Positions 16,158 to 23,260 of a stretch of 38,523 nt of DNA are shown in pieces. The notes beneath the pieces were generated by a model. That model did not search any database. It was not told where the DNA came from and was given only the letters and a program-made list of their open reading frames with translations. Position 1 is the stretch's first letter. Every line of letters begins with the position of its first letter. The DNA comes from an uncultured Odoribacter sp. (GTDB lineage: Bacteria; Bacteroidota; Bacteroidia; Bacteroidales; Marinifilaceae). The stretch is taken from contig CALUKF010000027.1 in assembly GCA_944321145.1 (NCBI GenBank), positions 1 through 38,523 on the forward strand, read 5' to 3'. A program made the translations under genes and the position numbers.

Positions 16158-16175
16158 TTTGTTTTATGTAACAGC

Positions 16176-17243
16176 TTATTCTATAAACCAACTATATTCA
16201 CTTTCTCCCCTTAAAGCCCTAGTCAATCCCTCTGTAATCTGTGAAGCATTCAGTGAACGGTCTAGGAAATTATCTATGTAAGAAGATTTGTTAGCTCCAG
16301 TCATAAGGTTGTAGACTTTCCACATATTAATTCTATTCCCATCCTTGCTAAAATTCTCATCCTTATAGTAGCTTTTAGCAACCATGTTAATCTGGCTGTC
16401 TGTAATGCCAATATAAGGAAGATAGAGTTTTTGTTTATTAGGAAGGTACTGGTAAAGTCTGGTTTTACCTATAAATTGGGCAAACTGGCTTTCAGTCATA
16501 TCGTATTTCGTAAACTCATTCATATAATACAAGTGTTTTTCAGCACTGTATCTGGTAAACAAGTCTATTGCCCCCCTGTATAAGTCATAACGGTTCATGG
16601 CTTTTAAATCAGCCTTGTATCCGTCTGTGAAAGTACATAAGTTGCAACATACGGTATTTAAAAAGCCTATTGCGATGCTGAATTTTTCAGCAGTCTTTTT
16701 AGAATAAAGGTTTTCCCTGTTATAAGCCCTGACTCCAGTAACACACAAATTAAGCCTATTTCCTCCTATGCTAGAGTAAATGGTAGGGATTTCAAAAGCA
16801 AACGCCATCCTTTCGTAATAAATGGTCTTATCTGATTCCAGCAGCTGATTAACGGGTTTATGCACAGCTTCTGGGATACGACCTTTAATAATATGGGAAA
16901 CCCTTATTTCAGGTTCTTCTATAACTTCATTGGGAAATACGTCCTTAGCCGCTTTACAGACTGATTCTATAAATACAGGGTGTGAAATGGTCAGTTCGTT
17001 ATCTTTGGTAAATACAGGGACTATGCAATCCTCTTTTAAATGTTGCAAATTCGTTTCAGAAGTATTCGCTGAAATAAAATGCAATTCTTTTTTAGGGGAT
17101 GCGTCCACATAATCATTAAATGGATTATCCAAAGGCTTGCTTTCCAAAACTTCATAATCCACGTCCATAAACAGGTTTGCGTTTTCTTGTGCTGGTAATA
17201 ATCTTAATCTTTCCATAACATTAAAATTTAAATAGTTAGACAA
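16176..17243 (-). CDS. DUF3871 family protein
   Basis: The 355-aa protein shows the hallmarks I associate with DUF3871, a Bacteroidota family common on mobile elements: VSHIIKGRIPEAVHKPVNQL, YYERMAFAFEIP, GNRLNLCVTGVRAYNRENLY, and a CCNLCTFTDGY segment. No signal peptide or membrane helix is seen, so it is cytoplasmic. The function of the family is not known to me; the layout (a region that reads like a DUF932/plasmid-housekeeping protein) suggests a role in element maintenance. It is a single-gene unit with a terminator directly behind. Confidence 0.82.
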   Translation of the reverse strand: MSNYLNFNVMERLRLLPAQENANLFMDVDYEVLESKPLDNPFNDYVDASPKKELHFISANTSETNLQHLKEDCIVPVFTKDNELTISHPVFIESVCKAAKDVFPNEVIEEPEIRVSHIIKGRIPEAVHKPVNQLLESDKTIYYERMAFAFEIPTIYSSIGGNRLNLCVTGVRAYNRENLYSKKTAEKFSIAIGFLNTVCCNLCTFTDGYKADLKAMNRYDLYRGAIDLFTRYSAEKHLYYMNEFTKYDMTESQFAQFIGKTRLYQYLPNKQKLYLPYIGITDSQINMVAKSYYKDENFSKDGNRINMWKVYNLMTGANKSSYIDNFLDRSLNASQITEGLTRALRGESEYSWFIE

Positions 17244-17915
17244 ATAGTTTTTAGTTCTCTTTTTCTCTCACTATTTGACGGGGGTATGGAGATTGAGTGG
17301 ACTAACGTTTAAGGAACAAGCTATATGATATAATAAGGTGGGGGGATATTAAACAAGAAGCATTGTATTTATGGGTGGGGGATATAAATATATAGTTGCT
17401 AGTTGGATAGGCGGTGATTTTTTATCAGGATAGCTGTTATCTAGGAAAAACTCACCAATAACCTGAAGCAAGCATTTTTGAACTAGCGGCAATGATATGT
17501 AGTTATTTATATATATGCAAGATATTGGTTTTATAGTTATGGGGGCTAATCAGAAAACAGTAAAAATAAGGGAGTTTTTGGGTGAGCAGGGATTAAGGCT
17601 TTAGTTGAAAAAATATACTGTTGGAATATTATTAAGATAGGAATCAAATATATAAGCACTAGTGGTTGATTGCTCCTAATTATCAGCTGGTGATTTTTTA
17701 TTGGAATTACATATCCAAATTCCTGAAAAACCACCTTTTTTATTTCAGGACTAGTATTTAGATACCTAATATAAGCAGCCGATTTAATTCATGGATTGAG
17801 TTTATGAATCGACTGGCAGCTAATTATAGCAGCTTGCAAAATGAAGGATAGACCCAAAACTTGGATTGAAATAAAAACAACTAGCATGATATAGCCGTAT
17901 TTAATGAGATAGTTT

Positions 17916-17979
17916 CCGCATTTTTAGTTTTTAAAATTCTAATATAATGAATTATCTATTTCAGAATCAAAAAATGCGG
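17916..17979. repeat. 64-bp inverted-repeat unit, family 1, copy 2
   Basis: CCGCATTTTTA at the left pairs with AAAAAATGCGG at the right. The length is identical to copy 1 and the central TAATATAATGAATT and TTTCA motifs align without gaps. Confidence 0.78.
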
Positions 17980-18049
17980 AAGCATGAATATAATCATTTA
18001 GTAATTAACAGATAGTTGGTGGTGTTTAATAATAAGCTAGTTATATCAG

Positions 18050-18112
18050 CCGCATTTTTTTCTTAATATTCTTTTATATGGGAAATTCAAGTTTCAGGGT
18101 TGAAAAATGCGG
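18050..18112. repeat. 63-bp inverted-repeat unit, family 1, copy 3
   Basis: CCGCATTTTTTT at the left pairs with GAAAAATGCGG at the right; the centre has TATATGGGAAATT and TTTCA as in the other copies. Confidence 0.75.
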
Positions 18113-18122
18113 AATCATGATT

Positions 18123-18345
18123 AACTAGTGGCTGATACATTCTTTGAACTAGTGGTTAATATATTTCAGGCTAGTAGCTGATATATGATTCAAATAGGAG
18201 GTTAATACTGATTTCAAACTAGTAACTGATATGGGTTTAAAAACAGCGATTGAATTTATGTATTATACTAGCAATTGATGCAGATATTGGACTAGCAGCT
18301 GGTATATGAAACAGGCGATTAATAATATTATAAACTAGCTCCAAT
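18123..18345. repeat. Degenerate tandem array of about 24-bp CTAG-centred units (iteron-like)
   Basis: CTAG sites at 18125, 18149, 18171, 18219, 18268, 18292 and 18335 are spaced 24, 22, 48, 49, 24 and 43 bases. Degenerate units without CTAG fill the double gaps (near 18195, 18243 and 18314). Units follow a pattern like AACTAGTGGTTAATA, about nine in all. Phased repeats of this length beside a winged-helix initiator-like gene resemble plasmid iterons. Confidence 0.6.
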
Positions 18346-18376
18346 ATCTTTATTCGCATAAAACATGGCTGCAAAC

Positions 18377-18432
18377 GGTGGATTTTTATCCAGATTCGCA
18401 TATATAATTGAAAATCCTAACAAATTCCCACC
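18377..18432. repeat. 56-bp inverted-repeat unit, family 2, copy 2
   Basis: GGTGGATTTTT at the left pairs with AAATTCCCACC at the right, extended by C/G outside. The centre GCATATATAATTGAAAATCC aligns with the copy at 19704-19759 without gaps. Confidence 0.75.
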
Positions 18433-18459
18433 GCAGCAGATGTTTTATATATACCCTAA

Positions 18460-19377
18460 TCAATAAAGTTTTTTTCTCCTTCTGGGTCTCTTTTTATAAT
18501 ATCCCTCTTTCCACAATTCATAAAAATGTTCTTGTTGGATCAAGGCTTTCAAAAAATAGTTCAGGCTTCCTATTTTTTTAGGAAGGTTTGGGCAGTATTT
18601 TTTTAAGTTGTATTCCAAATTAAACCAACTGTACCAATTCCTTTTATCTTTAATATCGTCTAATTCGCCTATGGTTCTTTCCAAACTCTTTTTAGATTCA
18701 CAAAACCTATTGGAACTCAATATCCTTAATAAGTATTCATCGTATGGAGGAGGAACAACCCCTTTTGATTTGCAGTAATTGGAAATAGTCTGGTAGATTT
18801 CTTTTATTACAGGGTCAAAATACGTTGGATAATCAGTAATTATAAATTCATCAACTAGCCTGTATCTGGTATTTGCTTCAAAGATTCTTTTTAGGTTAAT
18901 GGCTTCATCTAGGTATTTGGATACGGTTTTCCTATCCATATTCAATTTTCCAGCTATTCCAGTTTTATTATAAAGCGTAAATTCTGAATTGTTCAGGCAT
19001 AAGCATTTGAACAATACTAAAAAGCCTTTTAACTTGGGGCTTAAGCCTTCATCCAAAAATCCGGCTTCTATCCTTATCCAGTCTTTATCAGGGATGTTAA
19101 TCCTATAAGCAGCCAGCATTTTATCCAATTCACTAGGAATCAAAACTTTTTCTATCAATCCCAAGTTTTGGAACTTATTCGTGTATTTAGTTATGGTATC
19201 TTCTTTTTTAATTCCAGAAATATCGCATAAGGTTTTTCTGGAAACATGTGATTCCCCGTTTTCAAAATCTGATTTAAAACATAGGCACACATACAAGTAA
19301 GTTTCTTCTGGTGTTAGCAACCCCATAATCATCCTGGGGATTTTCCTAAAGTTCAGCATAAACGTCTGATTTTTCAT
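18460..19377 (-). CDS. Winged-helix replication-initiator-like protein
   Basis: The 305-aa protein begins NFRKIPRMIMGLLTPEETYL, followed by two helix-turn-helix-like segments (about 40-100, with SRKTLCDISGIKKEDTI, and about 125-160, with AGKLNMDRKTVSKYLDEA). Residues 160-300 are of unknown fold and the C-terminus is very basic (KKRPRRRKKLY). Two winged helices plus a basic tail fit a plasmid replication initiator or a DNA-binding regulator. The repeat array on its 3' side and operator-like repeats on its 5' side support replication. I do not recognise a named family, so this is inference from layout and context. Confidence 0.55.
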   Translation of the reverse strand: MKNQTFMLNFRKIPRMIMGLLTPEETYLYVCLCFKSDFENGESHVSRKTLCDISGIKKEDTITKYTNKFQNLGLIEKVLIPSELDKMLAAYRINIPDKDWIRIEAGFLDEGLSPKLKGFLVLFKCLCLNNSEFTLYNKTGIAGKLNMDRKTVSKYLDEAINLKRIFEANTRYRLVDEFIITDYPTYFDPVIKEIYQTISNYCKSKGVVPPPYDEYLLRILSSNRFCESKKSLERTIGELDDIKDKRNWYSWFNLEYNLKKYCPNLPKKIGSLNYFLKALIQQEHFYELWKEGYYKKRPRRRKKLY

Positions 19378-19525
19378 ATTCCATAAATGCTTTATCTGGT
19401 ATCAATAAATATCTGGTCTAAATCTTGCAATCTAAAAAGATGAAAATTAGGGATGATGGTATTTGGGGAGCAAATAGCAGAATCTATATATTATGTTTTT
19501 AGTATAAAAGTAGTTATTAGTATAT

Positions 19526-19575
19526 ACCCCTCGTTTTCCCCAAAACTCAAGTTTTGTACACCCTCATTTTCCCCA
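19526..19575. promoter_or_regulatory. Direct repeats around a palindrome upstream of the Rep-like gene
   Basis: CCCTCGTTTTCCCCA (19528-19542) and CCCTCATTTTCCCCA (19561-19575) differ at one base and lie 33 bp apart, about three helical turns. Between them is the palindrome AAAACTCAAGTTTT (19542-19555). The set lies 150-200 bases before the start codon of the Rep-like gene, suggesting autoregulation or initiator binding. Confidence 0.6.
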
Positions 19576-19703
19576 TCCTAAAATTGGATTTTATCGCTAG
19601 TCCTATTTGCATTTAATCATCTAGTCCATCCAGAATTTCAGCCACAGCTTTTATTTTCTAGTCCTTTGAAATTATAAACTGCATTTTAACAGCTGGGAGG
19701 AAC

Positions 19704-19759
19704 GGTGAATTTTCTTCTGGATTTCCATATATAAATGAAAAAACACAGGAATTTCCACC
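19704..19759. repeat. 56-bp inverted-repeat unit, family 2, copy 3
   Basis: GGTGAATTTTC at the left pairs with GGAATTTCCACC at the right, extended by C/G outside. The centre TCCATATATAAATGAAAA matches the other copies. Confidence 0.75.
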
Positions 19760-20169
19760 GTAATTTATTGGAAAGCAGGTTGAATGCTAGTAATACATGG
19801 TCTTAATCAGCTAGCCCGTCCAAACAGTAAAATATCTTCCTTTTGTAGTGGATTTGCTTTTTAATCTTTTTATATCCTTTAAATTGAATCCACAAGCCTA
19901 TGGAAACAGGATTATCCTTAATTCCATGCTATAAGGCTAGTTTTCGTAATTCTTGGTAGGTGTGCATAATATATAGTTTTAATTAATGTGGAAGCATCTA
20001 AGTGCAGTATTATCTGGAAGCTATAAGCAATCTGGAACCAATAAGAGTATCTGTTCACTAGTGGGAACATGTATTATATAGCTGGTTTTCATTATATTGC
20101 TAGTTTTATATAATGTATCTAGCTGGCAATATAACACATGTGCCATAAAGTTGGTTTCACACGGGCTTT

Positions 20170-20207
20170 AAAAATAACTCCCCGCTGGTAACCTAAACAG
20201 GGAGTTA
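20170..20207 (-). terminator. Minus-strand intrinsic terminator
   Basis: TAACTCCC (20175-20182) pairs with GGGAGTTA (20200-20207) across 17 bases; on the minus strand the stem is followed by TTTTTAAAG. It lies just past the stop of the small minus-strand ORF at 20216. Confidence 0.7.
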
Positions 20208-20215
20208 AACGCCTA

Positions 20216-20383
20216 TCAACCAAACTTTTTGCTAACGATATAAAGATACAACATAAGGCGTGCGGAATCCAAATATTTTGAGGGAATTTTGAAATACCGC
20301 TTTAAATGCAGCTTTAGGCTGGAATCTTTGGAACGGCTGCAATTTATGGTTATTTTTATGCCCAAATAAACAAATACGGTCAT
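20216..20383 (-). CDS. Possible 55-aa basic protein overlapping the divergent start codon
   Basis: An ATG at 20383 opens MTVFVYLGIKITINCSRSKD and ends KKFG at 20216, immediately before a good terminator for that strand. The sequence is basic and helix-like. Its start codon and that of the plus-strand gene at 20382 overlap in the tetramer CATG, which is unusual, and no ribosome binding site is clear. The terminator is the main argument that something is transcribed here; a small RNA is an alternative. Confidence 0.3.
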   Translation of the reverse strand: MTVFVYLGIKITINCSRSKDSSLKLHLKRYFKIPSKYLDSARLMLYLYIVSKKFG

Positions 20384-21476
20384 GAACAGTTCAGTGGATT
20401 TTCCAGCAGGATATTTTAAGGAGATATATCCCGCCATGAAAGATTGCATAGGTCTAAGCAGCGAATTGCTGGCAGATGAAATGAATCTCCTTTTGAATAT
20501 TTATTGCAATATGGATGATGATAGCGATAATAATGATGATGGAATTATCAATTTATACGATAGGTTTATAAAGATACCCCCTTTAAGCGAGGAAAGGGTT
20601 CCCATGGGTGTCCGTCCTGATACGGAAGAGTGTTTGAAGTTTATATTAAAAATCAGCAAATGCTTTCCTGTACCTATTACCAAAGAAGATTTTGCAAACA
20701 TCCATAAATTAATGGAATCTTGGGATAAACCAGATGCAGGAGATAAAGAGTTATTGAAGTCTGGATTAGTTTTATTATCATCGCTTTGCCTAAAATACGA
20801 ACAATCCCCTGATTTTGGATGGTCAGAATTTTTCCATGAAAATATGGATGTAGAATATAGTTATTCAATACGTCCTGATTTATTAAGGTTATACCGTTAT
20901 TTGAGCGAAGAAGATACAAATGGGGAAATCATATTGCAGTTTAAGGATGGGAAAAAACTGAAGCTGGATAATATGGGAAACTGGTTTCAAGGTATGTCGA
21001 ATTATTATCTGAACATGCGTTTGGGCGTATCAGACAAAGAAGAAGCATTGGAAGAACTGGAGCGTGATTATTCCAATAAGAAAAAGGCTGGTCGTAAAAA
21101 AGAAAATCCTGTATTCGATATTGTTTTAATGGGTGCTTGCAACTTATTAAAAAAGGCTGGATTTATTCCCAAAGGGAAATTGCTTACAGAGAAAGCGGCT
21201 TATTTCCTGATAGGATACTTAAAGGTTATGGGGCTGGTAAAGGAAGATGATGCAATTAAAGACGATACGATATATATCAGGTCTAAAATCAGCTTCCTGT
21301 TGAAAAACGGTTTCAAGCCTGTATGGTATAAATTCCCTTTTATGAAAGCAGAACCTTGGGAAACGGAATGGATGAATGGTTTAGAGGAAAAGGGCAGTTT
21401 AATCCCTAATGACGGTTATGTTCTCCATCCTGTTTTAACGAAACGCCTATGCAAAAACTTATGGAAAACAGAATAA
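20382..21476 (+). CDS. Unknown 364-aa protein of the element
   Basis: I do not recognise a family. The protein is soluble, without signal peptide or membrane helix. It has an acidic segment MDDDSDNNDDG (about residues 44-54), a helical middle, and a basic KKKAGRKKEN stretch near residue 235 that resembles an AT-hook-like DNA contact, followed by a helical domain including GACNLLKKAGFIPKGKLLTE. The codon use is typical of the other element genes. It is followed by its own terminator (21546-21577). A role in DNA binding or element maintenance is possible but not shown. Confidence 0.75.
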   Translation: MNSSVDFPAGYFKEIYPAMKDCIGLSSELLADEMNLLLNIYCNMDDDSDNNDDGIINLYDRFIKIPPLSEERVPMGVRPDTEECLKFILKISKCFPVPITKEDFANIHKLMESWDKPDAGDKELLKSGLVLLSSLCLKYEQSPDFGWSEFFHENMDVEYSYSIRPDLLRLYRYLSEEDTNGEIILQFKDGKKLKLDNMGNWFQGMSNYYLNMRLGVSDKEEALEELERDYSNKKKAGRKKENPVFDIVLMGACNLLKKAGFIPKGKLLTEKAAYFLIGYLKVMGLVKEDDAIKDDTIYIRSKISFLLKNGFKPVWYKFPFMKAEPWETEWMNGLEEKGSLIPNDGYVLHPVLTKRLCKNLWKTE

Positions 21477-21545
21477 AATCTTCCCCTTTTAGACTTTAAT
21501 GTAGTTTAACATTCCACTCTATCCCAATATTTCCGCCATATAAAA

Positions 21546-21577
21546 AATGCCTTCCTAAACAGGAGGGCATTGTTTTT
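21546..21577 (+). terminator. Intrinsic terminator after the 364-aa protein gene
   Basis: AATGCCTTCCT (21546-21556) pairs with AGGAGGGCATT (21561-21571), one G-U pair, loop AAAC, followed by GTTTTTATTTT. Confidence 0.88.
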
Positions 21578-21818
21578 ATTTTACCCTCTTTTTTACGCCC
21601 ATCTTTGCATCGTCATCAGGGGATGAAATTAAATAAAAATTCTGGAACTGGTGATAGAGATAGGAAATTAATATGTCGAACCAAAATAAATAAAGGTATG
21701 AAAGAATATTTTGATAGCAGTTGAATGATAATCTGAACAGAAACAGATTATGAAATAAAAAAGGAATATAGGTCTGATGCCTGAAAAGAAGGACTAAAAC
21801 TATTAAATATTTATCACC
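21578..21818. promoter_or_regulatory. Leader region of the ParB-like gene with a hairpin
   Basis: A near-consensus -7 box CATCTTTG lies at 21600-21607, which would give a leader of about 200 bases. Within it ATAATCTG (21728-21735) pairs perfectly with CAGATTAT (21744-21751) across eight bases. No ORF is seen. The long leader and hairpin suggest post-transcriptional control, unproven. Confidence 0.4.
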
Positions 21819-22997
21819 ATGGAATATGATGAAAATGGCGTTCCTTATGCGCCAGATGATAAAGAAGAAAATAAGGCGGCTATGCTCGAAGCTGGAGAAA
21901 ATAGAGAGCAGAATATAAATCTTTTAAACAGTAATATTATGGAAACTAGTGAATTAAAACAAGAAGTCGTAGCTGATTGTATGGAAAAAGTTAATGAAGA
22001 TAAGGCACTTCCTATGTCTAATGCAGTAACAGAAATTGAAGCTGTAGAAAATAATATTAACACTAAAAAAGAAGATGCTATGGAAGAAAGAAATGAAAGT
22101 CCAGAATTAAGACCCCTGTTATTTATTGAGGGCAATCGTCATAAAATAGATGATGCGAATGTTATAGAGTGTGCTAATCGTATAAAAGCCAATGGCTTTA
22201 TCGAAACAATGCCTATTGAATTTGTGCCATTAGAAGAAGTAGTATACAATTTAAACGGGCGTAAACTTTATGAAGCTAAAGTAGTTAGCAAGAAAGGAGA
22301 TAAAGCTCCCGCATTGACTAATTTTGATGTTAAGCTGGAAGAAGTTAAATATGCTGATTATAAAAGATTTATAGGTATTATTATAGACGGTCAGCATCGA
22401 TATGTAGCACTTCAACTGTTGAATGATGCAAGTATATCCCCTAGTTTTATCCCTGTAAAAATTCCAGAGGGCATGGATATATTGCAGTATATTGCGATAA
22501 GGAATAGTGGAAAACCTTGGAAGAATGAAGATTTTGTAAATTCCCAGCTAACGACTAATGATGAGCACGTGGACTATATAATGGAAAAGAGCAAAAACAA
22601 ATATGTCCTTCCATTTTTATTGAGTATCTATACTTTGGATACTGGAAAACTTACAATGAAACAAATTAAAGCTATGCAGGGAGGGTATAAGAAAATGAGT
22701 GATTTTAAAAAAGTGGTTTTAACTCAAAATACCCAAGGCTTGGGAGATAAAATATGCGAATGTTGTGAGAAGAACCCAGTGCTTAGCAAAGATAGGCTTA
22801 CTGGTCGCTTGGGAGAGGGGTTGAAGAATTTCTATAAAAACCATGATTCTGATATAAATAAGGTCGAAAAAGTATTGGAAGCTATAGATAAAGACAAATG
22901 GGAATCTTATTTTGTAGCCGAAGGAGGTAAAAGCATGGAAACCAAAGCGTATGAAAATGCTTTTAAAGAAGTGCTAAATGAGCTTGAAAAGGGATAG
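21819..22997 (+). CDS. ParB/sulfiredoxin-fold protein with DGQHR motif
   Basis: The 392-aa protein has an acidic, low-complexity N-terminal region (about 1-95), then a domain beginning LRPLLFIEGNRHKIDD, and the motif IIDGQHRYVALQLLN (about residue 190), the nucleotide-binding signature of ParB-like and DGQHR-type proteins. An RNSGKPWKNEDF segment follows, as seen in ParB-type N-terminal domains of Bacteroidota plasmids. The C-terminal third is helical and charged. It may act in partition or regulation of the element; no ParA ATPase is adjacent. A terminator follows. Confidence 0.65.
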   Translation: MEYDENGVPYAPDDKEENKAAMLEAGENREQNINLLNSNIMETSELKQEVVADCMEKVNEDKALPMSNAVTEIEAVENNINTKKEDAMEERNESPELRPLLFIEGNRHKIDDANVIECANRIKANGFIETMPIEFVPLEEVVYNLNGRKLYEAKVVSKKGDKAPALTNFDVKLEEVKYADYKRFIGIIIDGQHRYVALQLLNDASISPSFIPVKIPEGMDILQYIAIRNSGKPWKNEDFVNSQLTTNDEHVDYIMEKSKNKYVLPFLLSIYTLDTGKLTMKQIKAMQGGYKKMSDFKKVVLTQNTQGLGDKICECCEKNPVLSKDRLTGRLGEGLKNFYKNHDSDINKVEKVLEAIDKDKWESYFVAEGGKSMETKAYENAFKEVLNELEKG

Positions 22998-23018
22998 TAC
23001 TTTGTTTCATTAAAACAG

Positions 23019-23051
23019 TAAGGCAGTCTTTTATGGGCTGCCTTATTTTTT
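23019..23051 (+). terminator. Intrinsic terminator after the ParB-like gene
   Basis: TAAGGCAG (23019-23026) pairs with CTGCCTTA (23038-23045) and is followed by six T. It is the last feature before attR. Confidence 0.88.
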
Positions 23052-23179
23052 ATATGGAGTAATCATAAATAGGTTATCCATATTTCCTTTTGAAAAATCA
23101 GTTGATGTTACTAATTTTGTAAGCAATTGGATGCTAGTTTAATACACTCTCATTTCTCTAATATGTAATATCGTTTAGT

Positions 23180-23260
23180 TAATTATAATAGGTTGAGAAT
23201 AGGTTTATCTCTAAATGAAATGTAACTCAACTCTAACTCAAGTGTAAATTAAATATAGGT
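23180..23260. repeat. Array of 11-bp units at the right junction
   Basis: From 23193 the sequence steps in 11-bp units: TTGAGAATAGG, TTTATCTCTAA, ATGAAATGTAA, CTCAACTCTAA, CTCAAGTGTAA. Read on the minus strand these become TTACACTTGAG, TTAGAGTTGAG, TTACATTTCAT, TTAGAGATAAA and CCTATTCTCAA, which matches the style of the left array. TTACATTTCATTTA occurs exactly in both, in opposite orientation (10246-10259 and 23212-23225). Confidence 0.72.
23187..23217. other. Putative attR of the integrated element
   Basis: It matches attL (10309-10339) at 26 of 31 positions, with the identical core AGAATAGGTTTAT at 23196-23208. Confidence 0.7.

Larger units (their letters stand above)
15874..16175. other. 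302-base gap with a promoter and a terminator
   Basis: No ORF of note. It holds the terminator of the DUF3871 gene (16119-16157) and a possible promoter for the HEPN gene (16067-16099), leaving a leader of about 190 bases rich in T on the plus strand. Confidence 0.5.
17244..18459. other. 1.2-kb gene-free stretch, candidate replication origin region
   Basis: No credible ORF exists over 1.2 kb. It holds two family 1 units (17916-17979, 18050-18112), one family 2 unit (18377-18432), the CTAG-centred array (18123-18345), and further degenerate CTAG motifs at 17399, 17451, 17483, 17659, 17751, 17881 and 18037. Location beside the Rep-like gene suggests a replication origin or a partition site. 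Confidence 0.5.
19378..20215. other. 0.84-kb gene-free stretch with repeats
   Basis: No credible ORF. It contains the repeats at 19526-19575, one family 2 unit (19704-19759), a related inverted repeat (GTGGATT at 19848-19854 with AATCCAC at 19887-19893), another (TTATATTGC at 20092-20100 with GCAATATAA at 20126-20134), a minus-strand terminator (20170-20207), and CTAG sites at 19597, 19621, 19658, 19787, 19811, 19937, 20058, 20100 and 20119. Confidence 0.5.
10318..23208. mobile_element. 12.9-kb integrative element with serine recombinase and plasmid-like functions
   Basis: The interval between the two copies of AGAATAGGTTTAT is strikingly richer in A+T than the sequence on both sides and carries a large serine recombinase at one end. 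It contains recombinase, Rep-like, ParB-like and cargo genes plus long gene-free stretches with repeats. Leftward genes occupy 12316-19377 and rightward genes 20382-22997. No relaxase, type IV secretion or phage structural gene is present. The element splits a chromosomal intergenic region between the radical SAM gene and the SusCD operon without breaking a recognisable intact gene. Boundaries are inferred from the direct repeat and could shift by some bases. Confidence 0.75.

Noticed and set aside
18123-18345. CRISPR array
   Set aside because: The repeats are degenerate, adjoin without unique spacers of fixed length, and no cas gene is present.
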